DNA of 64,000 bases from Terana coerulea (lineage: Eukaryota > Basidiomycota > Agaricomycetes > Polyporales > Phanerochaetaceae), in assembly GCA_024811115.1 (NCBI GenBank), contig JAKOGH010000096.1, forward strand, positions 62,001 to 126,000, written 5' to 3'. Shown one piece after another: positions 12,020 through 22,515 of this stretch. The translations under genes and the position numbers were made by a program. The notes beneath the pieces were generated by a model. It saw only the letters and a program-made list of their open reading frames with translations. It had not been told where the DNA came from and ran no database searches. The number at the start of each line of letters is the position of its first letter. The first letter of the stretch is position 1.

Positions 12020-12666
12020 ATGTCTGTAACGCTCAGGTTCAAGATAAAGTCGAGTACAACGGCGCGTTCCATGGGGGAATTCCAACCCTCTGTTTCCCTG
12101 CGAGTTGCGGCGAGATGACGGTACGTCGGCCAAGTCCATCGAAGGGCTGTCTGACGCAACGAATGTTTGATATAGCTCTCTTGCATTATCGCTGACTGCG
12201 TACTGAAGACCAAGCCCATGTGTCCTTCCTGCGGAGATGTCAAAGACACAGATGTCACGCTCGAGCCGGAGGTGAAGCTGATGACGGACACCAACAGTAG
12301 CACGGTGACCACGACCAAAGCGGAGGTCAAAGTCAAGAGGAGGTGCTCCTGGCAACTGCCAATCGCAAAAATAACGTGGTGCTGTCCACGGAGTTGGTAG
12401 AGCGTGTCGAGGGAGCTGCCGAAAGCGATGGGGATAGCAGTGGCGGGAATAGTACAAGCTCGTCTGAGGCGAAATCCTCGCCACCGATTGCCACGGGTTA
12501 TGTCATCGCAGGGGTGGGTATAGCGGTGGTGGAATGCAGCAAAGGCAGCTGCAAGCGCAAATTTCTGCTTACCGCAACTGTGTCGTTGACCGCGGCAGAC
12601 GCACGCCCCGTGAAGTCCGAGTCTACGAAGAGCTCTTCAAGCTCTACAGGAACCTCTACGAGCTGA
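12020..12666 (+). pseudogene. Copy C of the small Cys-motif protein family, frame-disrupted
   Basis: After a good intron (12121-12175, GTACGT..TATAG) the reading frame gives LSCIIADCVLKTKPMCPSCG, matching copy B's PCILSDCVLTVTMVKCPYCG. It carries on to about 12340, then coding sense moves to another frame (EEVLLATANRKNNVVLSTEL). That frame runs to a stop at 12664-12666 and includes CSKGSCKRKFLLTATVSL, the counterpart of B's CSECKKKF. The first exon is uncertain: ATG 12020 (MSVTLRFKIKSS) needs a weak donor at 12104, while the strong donor at 12121 fits an ATG at 11995. Either the gene is broken or the model lacks an intron or a base. The Ser-rich tail SSSSSTGTSTS resembles B's acidic/Ser tail. 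Function unknown. Confidence 0.45.
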
Positions 12667-12999
12667 AGTGAGCTCCTCATCACGTCCTTACTTCAGCAAT
12701 CACTGACGTTGTCAACATCATAGTGTGAGGAAGTCGGTGAAAATAGACAACTTGAAGGTCGAAGTGCCAGCTGCTAAGTCTGCATGCATGTAAATCCGTC
12801 ATTCATCATATCATTTGTCGATTTTTCAATGACTTCACTTTGAAAAACTGTGACATATAGGATCAAATGCAATTATTCGGCCGCTCAGTTCTTGAGCTTG
12901 GCCGCTTGGTGATCACAAGATGTACTATGTGTCCTTTGGCATCATACACGCGCGCCAACTCGCAGGAGCTCATATCTTTACGGCAGTACGTGGGTGCAT

Positions 13000-13500
13000 G
13001 CTCAAGATGTCACTTGAGCCGCCGAAATAGCTGTCCCTTTTAGGTTGAAAGCATTCAATGGCATGCTGCTTCGCCATACCACGAGGCCCAAGACCCTTTC
13101 CAAATGTCATGCTTTCAGGTACAGCATCTCAGCCATCAGCTTCGCCATTCTCTCGTTCACCGGAGTTCTAGTACGCCTGATAGTCTTAAGGCATTCGAGA
13201 TGCACGAAGACATCGCTCACATGAAGCTGTGTGTACAACACACTCACTGCTACTGGCGCTCACCGCGCCGTATAAAGGGCCCCCTGTTATCTCACGCTGC
13301 TCAACCACAAGACATATTTTCTCATCATGTCATACGAGTTTTCATGGGCCGTGACTATACCCAATGGTAAAGGTGGTCATGATGTATGCCCTTTGTCTAT
13401 GCCTGCTCATGATATTGCAGTGTGCTTACCTCAGGTGTTCTTCAGATCATCAGGCCTTGCATCCTCTCCGACTGCGTTTTAACGGTGACGATGGTGAAAT
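13000..13500 (+). repeat. Tandem duplication unit 2 (promoter plus gene copy B)
   Basis: Partner of 11270-11753, offset by about 1734 bp. Copies share the ACCCTTTCC..TCAGGTACAGCATCTCAG landmark (13081-13132), the exon-intron layout and the string TGCATCCTCTCCGACTGCGT. Divergence is substantial, so the duplication is not recent. Confidence 0.75.
13271..13277 (+). promoter_or_regulatory. TATA box of copy B
   Basis: TATAAAG lies 56 bp upstream of the ATG of copy B. The aligned position in copy A reads TAGAAAAA. Confidence 0.55.
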
Positions 13501-13778
13501 GTCCATACTGTGGAGCACCCCAGGGCGTGGACATCAGTTTCGCGGACTCTACCGATACCACTTTCGAGGACCCCATTGATACCACAACCGAGCCGCGAAG
13601 GGATAATAGTATCGTCTCCAGCGAATCCAAGGGGACCACCGTGACCTGCTCGGAATGTAAGAAGAAGTTTAGAGTGTTTGCCCTACTCCTGGTGAGGGTG
13701 GAGAAGGCCGATGACTTGAATACCGAGAAGACCGATACCGAGAAGTGCGATTCCGAGACAAGCGATTCTGAGTCATAG
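13327..13778 (+). CDS. Small protein with two CxxC pairs, best-preserved family copy (B)
   Basis: Exon 13327-13383 and exon 13446-13778 around a 62-nt intron give about 129 aa. The N-terminus is MSYEFSWAVTIPNGKGGHD, followed by PCILSDC, then CPYCG near residue 37 and CSECKKKF near residue 83. The tail is acidic and Ser/Thr-rich (TEKTDTEKCDSETSDSES). Two CxxC pairs about 45 residues apart could bind one zinc, like a split zinc ribbon, but no known family is recognised. There is no signal peptide or membrane span. A TATA box sits 56 bp upstream, and degenerate relatives lie on both sides (11559, 12020, 14025). The function is unknown; the intact frame, splice sites and promoter are why I call it a gene. 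Confidence 0.6.
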
Positions 13779-14024
13779 CTAGGAGTGAAATTCAAGTCGC
13801 GCAGGTATGTTTCTGAACCAACTTTACGCTGTCAAGCTGTGATTGTTGACACCCTACGCGACGCAGTAGACAATGCCAAACATGAAGTAGCGGCACTCAA
13901 GTGTGATTGGGGGCACTGCGATAGCAGCTTCATACGTCGGCTCGAGTTTCTGCGCTAAAAGAGATTGATAATGTATGAGGTTAGCATACGAATGGGATTT
14001 GCTCTCATAAATGCATTCCACTAG

Positions 14025-14633
14025 GTGCGACTCCTCTTATTGACCTCAGGCTTGTTAAACTGCTGGAACGCATCTCATCTGGCTCATTCACGCTGCGAGA
14101 AAAAGCGCGCTTCTCTGAACAAGAGATCAGCCCACTGTCAGCACAGCAACACTTCCTTGTATCCAGATGCGGCGTCTCGGTCAGACTCTATCGGCGGCCA
14201 AGGCGAGGTGCTCCTGGCAGCAGCTCACTGCAGGAACATCGCGGTGCTGTCAATTATGTTGGTGGAGATGATCACTCTGTATTATCCGTCCCGTTGTAAA
14301 CGGTTCCTGGGCGGTCCTATGGCAATCCTATTGGTATCTGGGTCGGCTTTGGAGCCGAGAGGTAGTTCACGTACACCACCGGGCGGCGGCGAGGCTGGCG
14401 CAGCCTTGGCTGGGGGTCCGGATCAGACCCGGTCTCCGATCCTGTTATCGGTCCCATACCAGGGTGGCAGCGAGGTAAATGAGCACATCTTGTTCCAGGC
14501 TTCCCCTTCGGCAGGTCGCTTCAGGCTGCGACTGGGGCTGCATCAGCCTGCTCGCAGGGGCAATCTCAGCTTGTCGTGCTCAGCGCCATCCCAGGGTTTG
14601 TCGGATGCTTGCTACTTTGCATACCATATATAG
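14025..14633 (+). pseudogene. Copy D, probable degenerate relative of the Cys-motif family
   Basis: A 202-codon open frame without a recognisable domain. Its middle (IGGQGEVLLAAAHCRN, about 14190-14235) resembles copy C's GGQSQEEVLLATANRKN at protein and DNA level; the shared DNA starts GTGCTCCTGGCA. The rest does not align, and other frames contain coding-like patches such as LSAIPGFVGCLLCIPYIVIL (about 14575-14640), suggesting a mosaic or decayed sequence. The open frame may have no biological meaning. Confidence 0.3.
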
Positions 14634-14639
14634 TAATCC

Positions 14640-16322
14640 TCATTAAACATAGCCACATTATGTTGAAAAAATCGTATTTATTGTTGAACGGATGTAATAC
14701 ATGTAATAATATATATACACTATGCTATACTGACTCGTGACACTTATCTACAGTCCTTACTGCTGAGGCTAACTACCACTCACTGTGATAGGTACCAGAA
14801 CGAGTGCTGCAACTAGGGCACCTTGGGGGAGATTGGTGACGGAACAACAGAGCTTGTGAAGAAACTGTCCTGTACAGTGAAATGTCAGCATGCATGCGCG
14901 AGTGACAATGAGCGGCATGTCTCACACTGTTGCATATGGGCTGCTTGGTCAGGTTGCGGGACATCAAGCAAAACGCGATGGCCGGGTTGGGCGGGAGGTG
15001 TATGTGTCCGGGAACAGGGCGACACGGGCTGCTGTTACTTGCAGAGTGGGTGAGCCTGAGAAATGGGAAGAGAGGAGTCAGCGGAGGATGCACCAGTAAA
15101 GCCCCTATTGTTGAAGTTGACGTCCACATCCGCCAGTCGTTGAGGGGAGTTAACAAGTACACGGCAACACCATATTTCAAGAGTGCGATGGTCAGTATAT
15201 CATAGAGGGCGATAGTGATGATATGGTGCTTACCACTATTTCACTATGCCAGTTTCATGCCTTCGCTTGATGGGTCATGCACGCTGGGCAGTCGAGGGTG
15301 GAACGAGGGTCGGGAATGGATCTCACTGTGCTGATTCTAAAGGTCCGCTTTAGCAGGCATACGAGGTGCAAGCAGTGCTGTCGAAGCTCACCCGCCCGAG
15401 GATCTGCAATCATACCACAGAAGAAACCTTTCGCTGTCATGGGTTTAGTTTAGCGGCTGAGTGGAGGTTGTGGGTGAGCATGTCAATGAGAGACTGCCTT
15501 GCTCACGAAAACTTATAGCTGGACGGGTTGTTGAGATCGATGATGAGGATCGATGGCGGAGGTTGACACCGACCCAGATAGAGGTCAGACTAACCCTTGA
15601 AGAACAGAGTCTGAAGCGAGGAGGGGCAAGCAGCCCGGACCAAGCTTGAGAGAGGTGCAAAGCAAGGTCGAGAGTCGCGAGCCTGCTCCGGGCTGATGAT
15701 CGGTATGTCCGGCGGGTCCGACCAGGGCTTGATCCAGTCTGGGCGCCAGCAACCTCAGACCGAGGGACCGGGTCACCCGGTGGTGTAAGTATTGAATCGG
15801 TCATCGTTGACGCGTGGCGCCTGATTTTGTCCACCACGGCATGAGTGAAATGGCGGTCGTGTAGCACCCAGTCTCATCCAACATGGCCTGGATGAAATGG
15901 CGGACGTTCAGCGTCTAATTTCGCCCACCACGGCGCGGGCGAAATGACGAACATGCTTGGGCGCAGGACGCTATAGATCACTCTGGTGCAGAAAATATGT
16001 GAATTGGAGTCATTGACGCCAACGGTAGAGCAACGACGACGAGTAGGTAGAGATACAGGATCGCCGTGTGTTCGTTGGTGCCCTCCTGTAGATAGGTAGA
16101 TCAAGCGCCTACACATGCGTGAAGGCGGCCTAAGATACTGAAAAAATTAGGTAAGCCACTCGCTTGGTTTTCGACAACTCCCTGTCGCGGGAGTATATGC
16201 GCATCTGTTCATCGGCATTCCCGTGAAAGATGGCGTAACCAAGCGTTTACGAAGACATGAGCGGGGGCTCACGACGCGAACTTCGAGCAATGGGATGTGG
16301 GGTTATGTTGAGGTTGTGTTCG
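14640..16322. other. Gene-poor region with minisatellite
   Basis: About 1.7 kb with no supported gene. AT-rich at 14640-14740 (runs of TATATA), then mixed sequence with a three-unit 47-bp repeat at 15831-15960. Open frames here lack domains and splice coherence. Confidence 0.55.
15831..15960. repeat. Three-unit 47-bp imperfect minisatellite
   Basis: Units begin at 15831, 15878 and 15925, exactly 47 bp apart. Each carries CCA-x-CA-x-GGC followed by GAAATG-x-CG: CCACCACGGC..GTGAAATGGCGG, CCAACATGGC..ATGAAATGGCGG and CCACCACGGC..GCGAAATGACGA. The spacers between cores are less conserved. Confidence 0.8.
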
Positions 16323-18943
16323 TTATCTTGTGTAGGCATCCTTGAGTCGCCCAAGCGCATCCTACAACGAGACGCGATGAATGAACGGCACAGGAGCGCA
16401 TACACAATGGCGCACCTCGTAGTCAGGCCCAAGCGGAGCTAGTTCGCTTTCTGAGACTTTTATGCGCTTGACCGCACTGAGATGGTTCGCTTCCTTCAAA
16501 ATATTTTTGAAGTAGCGCGCCTAAGATAGTGCTGGTGAGGCATCGTCATATGCGAGAAATGCGGGCTCTCTTACTTCTTGTTCCTCGACCAAGGTCCAGG
16601 CATCGCCGGCGCGCCCAGCGCGGGCGGTCCGCCCGACTCGGTGGACATATTTCCGCATGTCAACGGGAGCGTCGTAGCTGACCACATGGGAGACATGACT
16701 GATGTCGATTCCGCGCGAAATGAGATCTGAACAAACGAGGCTACACAACGTGAAACGAGGCGTAAGCAAGCGTACACACGACGCCAAAACTCCGGAAACA
16801 TACATGTGAATTTCCTGATTCTTGAACTTGTCGAGGATCTCCTTTCGCGCGCTGGGGGCGAGATCACTGGAGTACGCACGCAGGACGATTGCGGAGCCCT
16901 GCGGCCCGCGCTTCGTGCGGCTGTTCTCGAAGAATTCGAACAGTTTTACTAGGCGGGTTGTTGATTCAGCGGACTTGGTGAAGACGAGGGCGTTCCTGAC
17001 GCCGTGTGCATGTACCAGATGAAACAACATCAAGGGTTTCTGAGAAGACTCGCAGACGATCATATGCTCCTGAATTTCCAATACATGAGCCGCGATTCCA
17101 AAGGCAGCGGCGCTGTTCCACTTACCGATAGCGTGACTGGCATGCTGAACTTCTCCATGACAAGGTCAAGTACGCCTTCTTCTTGCGTAATCGCTTCCTG
17201 CGCAGCCCCTTGCACTACGAAGTACTTTGGATCCTTCAAATTCAAGGCTGCTATCTTGGAGGGGTCTCTCGTCAAGGTGGCCGAGAAAAGGAGTTTCTGA
17301 CATGATGTTTCTCTTTGCTCATCGAGGTCGGTGTGGAGAAGAGATGACCCATGCAGCAGCGGCAGGAACGCAGGCGCAAGACCATCATGATTCGGAACAC
17401 GAATTTGCTCAGTTGATGTGGCGTCATGGGCAGCGAGAGAAACAGTTGGGTTGGAAGCTGGTTTCGTGGCGGACAACACGTGAGCTAGCCAGTCTTGAAA
17501 AGACTGAGCGAGCAGTCTGTCCGCCTCATCTATAACCTATTGCCTCATTATTCGTAGTCAGTGGCTGGACAACTTGCTTTCGAAGGAACGTGCACTCACA
17601 AGAAACCGCAGGTGCTGTAGCGAAAAGTTTGGTGTTCCAGTAAGATGATCAATAAGCCGCCCAGGCGTGCAGATTAAGATGTCGACTTTGCTCGATCCAC
17701 CCTGGAAGCTGCAAATATTCAGTCCGGCGCATATAGCCATCAACAAATCTCGGAACGCACTGAAGGGACCGGTCCGCCACTAGCTGCGCTTGTTCATGTG
17801 CAAATGAGTGCTGTCCTGTGGCAGTTCCAATCTAAACACGCTGAGACAAAAATTATGTTCCACACAGTACGGCTTACCTTCAACCCACGACCCTTAGCTA
17901 CTGCCTCGAAGGTTTCGCGTACCTGAGTAACCAGATCCCGTGTAGGAAGCACGATAAGCGCGCGCAAACGAGTGACCACACGAGACGATAGCAGCTAAGC
18001 GAAGAGCTGTAATCAATTCAAGGCAATACAAATATCGCGGATGTTCTACCTCCACTATTGGCAAAACGTATGCAAGGGTCTTGCCACTTCCAGTAGGTGC
18101 GGAGACACAGATATCTTGGGGTGGGTTGTAAGGAAGGTATAACCGCCTTTGGCTCTTGCTTGATAATATGAAAGGTATAACCGCTGTCTGGACTACGCAC
18201 AAAGTCAGATGCTGAGCCAGCTGACATAGCCACGGGGTACTACGTACCGGCAAACAAATCAGTGATGCCCAATTCCTGTAGCCTTCTCCTTGTCCTCTCA
18301 CTGAGCTCAAACTCCGGCGCATTGAGCTCTTCGGAGAGCAGCGGCACCGTCTGCCGAGGATCAACCAATTCAGCCTCGACGATTGCCTTGTCAAGACCTT
18401 GAAGTGCAAGGGTTATTTTCGAAGGAGCGTTTGGGCGGGATGGCAAAGGGAAGGAAGGCAATGCTATTGGTGGAGTTGGTAGCCTTTGTGCGCTAGCAGA
18501 AACGGTTTTCGCGCTGTTGTGGTCGTTATCTGCGAGTGTCTCTTCCACAACATCCAGAGTTGCTGCCGGGTTCGCATCCACCTCTGGAGCCTCAGTCCTA
18601 CGTCGTTTCTTTGGCCTATGGGCACCATCTAGGACAACCGGCTCCAGTTCGACAATGCTTTTTCTTTGCGCAACCGGTGAAGACGGTTCACTCGCCGGAT
18701 TGAGCTCGCTATCCCCGTCTGACTCTGACCCATGAACATGGTTCCCAGTTGGCTTCTCCGACGACGCAGTGGTCCCTTTCCGCTGCTTGCGGCGCTGCTT
18801 CTTGGCTTTCAGATACCTTTGCTTGGCTTTTGTCTGTGGATATGTGTCTACTCAGTGCCGACAGAGTTTTGGATATTCAATGCACATACTTTGGCAGCGC
18901 TACCCGATCCGCTCGCTGTAGCGTTCGTGTTGGCTAATGCCAT
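16323..18943 (-). CDS. DBP6: DEAD-box ATP-dependent RNA helicase, Dbp6/DDX51 type
   Basis: A nucleolar RNA helicase of the group needed for 60S ribosomal subunit assembly. From the N-terminus: a short first exon ([18 protein letters not shown]), a basic stretch ([18 protein letters not shown]), a disordered acidic region, then the helicase core. Motifs seen: APTGSGKT (I), PTRDL (Ia), TPGRL (Ib), VIDEADRLL (II), LLFSATLT (III), [11 protein letters not shown] (V) and [11 protein letters not shown] (VI). A long insertion between motifs II and III and the [15 protein letters not shown] sequence match Dbp6/DDX51 rather than eIF4A-type helicases. The C-terminus is two short exons: one joined after LVEEQE ([20 protein letters not shown]) and one reading [12 protein letters not shown] with the stop at 16323-16325. 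An in-frame TGA lies just upstream of the chosen ATG. Confidence 0.9.
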
Positions 18944-18964
18944 CGCGTGTAGCTTTCTAAAACC

Positions 18965-19271
18965 TCAACGTCCCGCAAAGAGCATTCCAACAAATCCGAG
19001 GCGACCTGGATTGGAGAAAAATCAAGGTTTGTGTTAGTTTGTGCTGCGGACGGAGTCGAGCAAGAGGGGCGCGAAAGTGAATTTCCTGACACGCACCTCT
19101 AAAGTTTTGAGGACCCCGACCACCGGGCGGTAGCGGGCGGTGTGGAGCATCACTCCACTTGCCGGCGCACGGCATCGTTGGACGCTCATAACCAGTCGCG
19201 TCCCATTTGCGTCCTTCACGATTTCCTGTCTCTTCCTCAGCATTCACGTGGCGAAAAAGCCCATACAGCAT
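18965..19271 (-). CDS. Possible small spliced gene of unknown function
   Basis: ATG at 19271, an intron from 19096 to 19006 (GTGCGT..CCAG) and a stop at 18965 give about 72 aa with a Pro/Gly-rich middle (PHRPLPPGGRGPQNFRG) and the ending RLGFVGMLFAGR. It would end only 21 bp upstream of the helicase ATG on the same strand, which is unusual, so it may instead be helicase 5' leader. No family recognised. Confidence 0.3.
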
Positions 19272-22200
19272 ATGAAAATGTGAATTGACTATAGATACTC
19301 ATTAGTACGATTTTTTCTCATGGATGGGCTCATTTTAAGTGGTGCTTACTTGTCAGCTCTGGGTGATACAACTCCAAAAATTCAATCTTCTTTCTGAAAA
19401 TAGCCTTATAACTATATGCATCATTAAACAAAACATCGAAGCCGTGCATGGTTATGCAGGAATTAGACACGCTCTACAGCCTCTACTTGGTGAAGACGCG
19501 ACTTGCGACCCACATGGTCCAGACTTGCACGTGACTGACTTCCCAAATTGGCCGAGAGATCACTACCTTGTTGCGTTCGTCGTTCCCTCCCCTCACACAA
19601 AAAATTGCCCAAAGTTGAGGGGAAGCATCGTAGTATGGTGCTTGTTATTCCTGTTCCAAAATAAGTACCCATAGCGGGGTAGGTCACAAGTTTACGGGCT
19701 CTCTGCGAGAAAGACGCGAACAGGGACCCGAAACACCGCTACCGCCCCGGCTCCACCTGGCGGTGCGTGTCCCCGATTCAGATCTCGCCCCCTCTTGGAG
19801 TCGAGGGCAAGATGGTCGGTCCGTAGAAAGTTCTTGCCGAAAGCCGAACGCAAGCGCCGTTGATGGGATTCTTGCATCACGATGGGCGTCTGTGTTCCTT
19901 CTCGCTTCACCTTTCGTGCTGCGAAATTTGGGGTAGCCTCACACCCCTCTAAGGTTCTTGCTGCTTATCGTCAGCTGTCATCCCAGTCGTGACTGATTTC
20001 TAGTGAGTATATTACCGCTCTATTGGGATTTTTGTCTCACAGGTCATTTTGAGGTTAGCCTACCACCAAGGTTGGCACGACCCTGCATGCGCCGCCTCAC
20101 CTTGCGCGGTGTTCGCAGCGCCGCACGACATCTCGTTCCACGTTCAGACGTGGCGGAGCACGATTGGTGTGCCTAGCAGCACAGGGTAAGCTTTTCCAGC
20201 CATCCGACCGCTAGGAGGCTTACGTCCAAATTTCTATTGAGAAGAATACATGCTGTAGTTCACACATCGCTCTGAAGAATGCCCTGAAACACGCTTCCGT
20301 ATCCATACGTTTCGTACAAACGCGACTCATACCAATGAAGGCGATTGATGCGGTTCTCCCGGCGGAAGACTTCACTGCCTTAGACTGCTTTCAGGGTCTC
20401 ATCACTCGCCTTCTAGGGGAAGTCGGTACATCAGAAGTGGGCCTGTGCAACCCAGATTTATGCCACAAAGTCCCAGCCATTGTACCTTTATCCTATTAGT
20501 GTTGGCTGTGCGTAATGGTGAGTCATTTGTTTCATACCCGTTGCCTTTCCCTGAGCCGCCCTGCGTAGATCACTCTCGGCACTCCCTGAGTGTCGCTTCA
20601 TCGGTTCAGTCCCGGTAACCTCATGCTACTCTCGTCGGAGTTCCTCTATAGGATCCGTGCTTGGTCACACCTTCTATGGTGCGAAAAGGATCACCGGTAC
20701 GCGACTGCGTCCGTGGGCTTTCAGACTGAAACCTGACCTTAGACGCATGATATTACAAGCTTTTAGCCTGGCCGACCTCATGTATCCCGGAGTGCCCGCT
20801 TCCGAGTGTCATTGCGTCACACTTGCCGTGTGTCGGAGAGCAGCTCCAACGGCCCATGCCTTATTTTGAAGAATCGGCCTGGTGAGCTGGTGAGCATCTC
20901 GGAACGGCCTGATGAATAACGCCCATGAGGTGCCTAGCCCTTCTAGAACTGGCTCCGGTCTTCCCGAAGGTGCTCGAGATGCGTCCGGAGTCTCCGCTGG
21001 TTACATCAATGTCTGCCACTCTGGTGCAAAGTGTAATCGCGCTAACAGTGAGCGCGGTTTCGCCGGTCGTTACAATCTCCTGATTGTCGTGAAATATACA
21101 TAGATGATCTTGCGCCGTTCAGAACACGAACATCGGCCGTGCGCGGGCTAGCAAATCAGGTCGCCACTGTCTGTCATCGGAGACCGCTATCCTCCGCCAC
21201 GCTTGCGCTTTAGATTCCGCCCGACCTCGGCAACGGGCCAACCCTTCCTATCTCGGAGTCCAATCCAACTCCTTATCGCGGACCATCCATTGACTTTACG
21301 GCCGGCTGCTGGTCTACACGCTTAGGCGTTGACGGACTGTGCAACAAGGCCATACAGCGGAACCGTATTGTTCGGTGCTCTGATCATCCCATTGCTAGTG
21401 CCATGCACTCGTGATGTTACGAGACGCAGGGTCTATGGGCCTTCGCCCGAACCGATACTTCCGTTAAGGACAGTCAATGGATCATGGGGCCCCACGTTGT
21501 CAATACATACCTTACACTCTATAAAGGCAGAGGTACATCATCGCCGACTTGACTGGCATCCGTCCTATTTACCTAGACAACCTTACACTCTCGGTTAGTG
21601 TCTTGCTTATTCTAACTAGCTTGTATGCGCTCACATAGTCTCTACAGTCTTCATATATGTGTCAACACGTATTGTACGTTAAGTCTGTGAGAACCTACCA
21701 TGCTCACGTCTGACTGGCATCTCACCAAGGCTTGTCAATTTTCATCGGGGATGTCAAGTGAGCTTTTCCAACGTTGTCGTTGACTCTGACTCACCAACAT
21801 CCGAGCAGCATAGAGTGCCGTTATATCACTCGGGTGACACCATTGACTGCAATCGTCCAACCTGCGCACTATCTGCCACCCACATGCACCCATCCGACGT
21901 GACATGTCGCTGTAACAGGGTGCGCACGTATTCTTCAGACAAAGTCCGGGCTGTTAGACTCACCGCATCTTCCTGCGCTGTCTAGACTTGGTCCCCCGAC
22001 TACATCAAGGTCTCCAGCCTGATTCAGGAGCCGTGCGATGACTGCAAGAATGCCGCCTTCTCTGGGAGGCTCAAACTTGGATGAAGCCGTCCGGTTCGAC
22101 AGCCCGTCATTCTTTACACCATAGTCCCCGACTCAGCCATTGTACAATAGCATCGTTTACTCAAACACTGTGTCGTCATCCCACAGTCCGCCGACAGCCT

Positions 22201-22515
22201 AAGTCAGATTTGGAAATCTTGTGAATCCAGGCCGGTGTGCTTTGCCGGCCGTGCTCACTGATTCGCAGCGGGAAGAATCCTACCCTATCGCCGCTGTCAT
22301 TTCAGGCTCCACCAGAAGTTTAGATGTCCTCATAGTCAGCGGAACACTTTGACAATCTCGCTCATCTCGTTTACACGATGCGCAACGCCGGAGGCGGATA
22401 AGGCAACCAGCTCGCGGGCAAGCACGAACATCGCACTATCGCCAGTAGTGAAAACAATTAGGCGTAGAACAGGGCGCTGGAGTAAATTGTAGCTATATGC
22501 GGGTACCTCAGAGGA
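19272..22515. other. 3.2-kb gene desert
   Basis: No open frame here shows a domain, a splice-consistent series of exons or similarity to other parts of the window. Frames are short and stop codons are frequent on both strands. No terminal repeats, target-site duplications or reverse-transcriptase or transposase motifs were seen by eye. An old, decayed transposable element is possible but not shown. Confidence 0.5.

Noticed and set aside
15445..15867. 140-codon minus-strand open frame
   Set aside because: Ser/Thr/Arg-rich, no domain, overlaps the minisatellite edge; likely non-coding.
16186..16380. Helicase C-terminus reading into a Cys/Val-rich tail ([10 protein letters not shown])
   Set aside because: GTGCGCC..GTTGTAG is an intron; splicing gives [14 protein letters not shown], which fits the family.
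19272..22515. LTR retrotransposon in the gene desert
   Set aside because: No matching terminal repeats, primer-binding site or polymerase motifs could be seen; left as unexplained.
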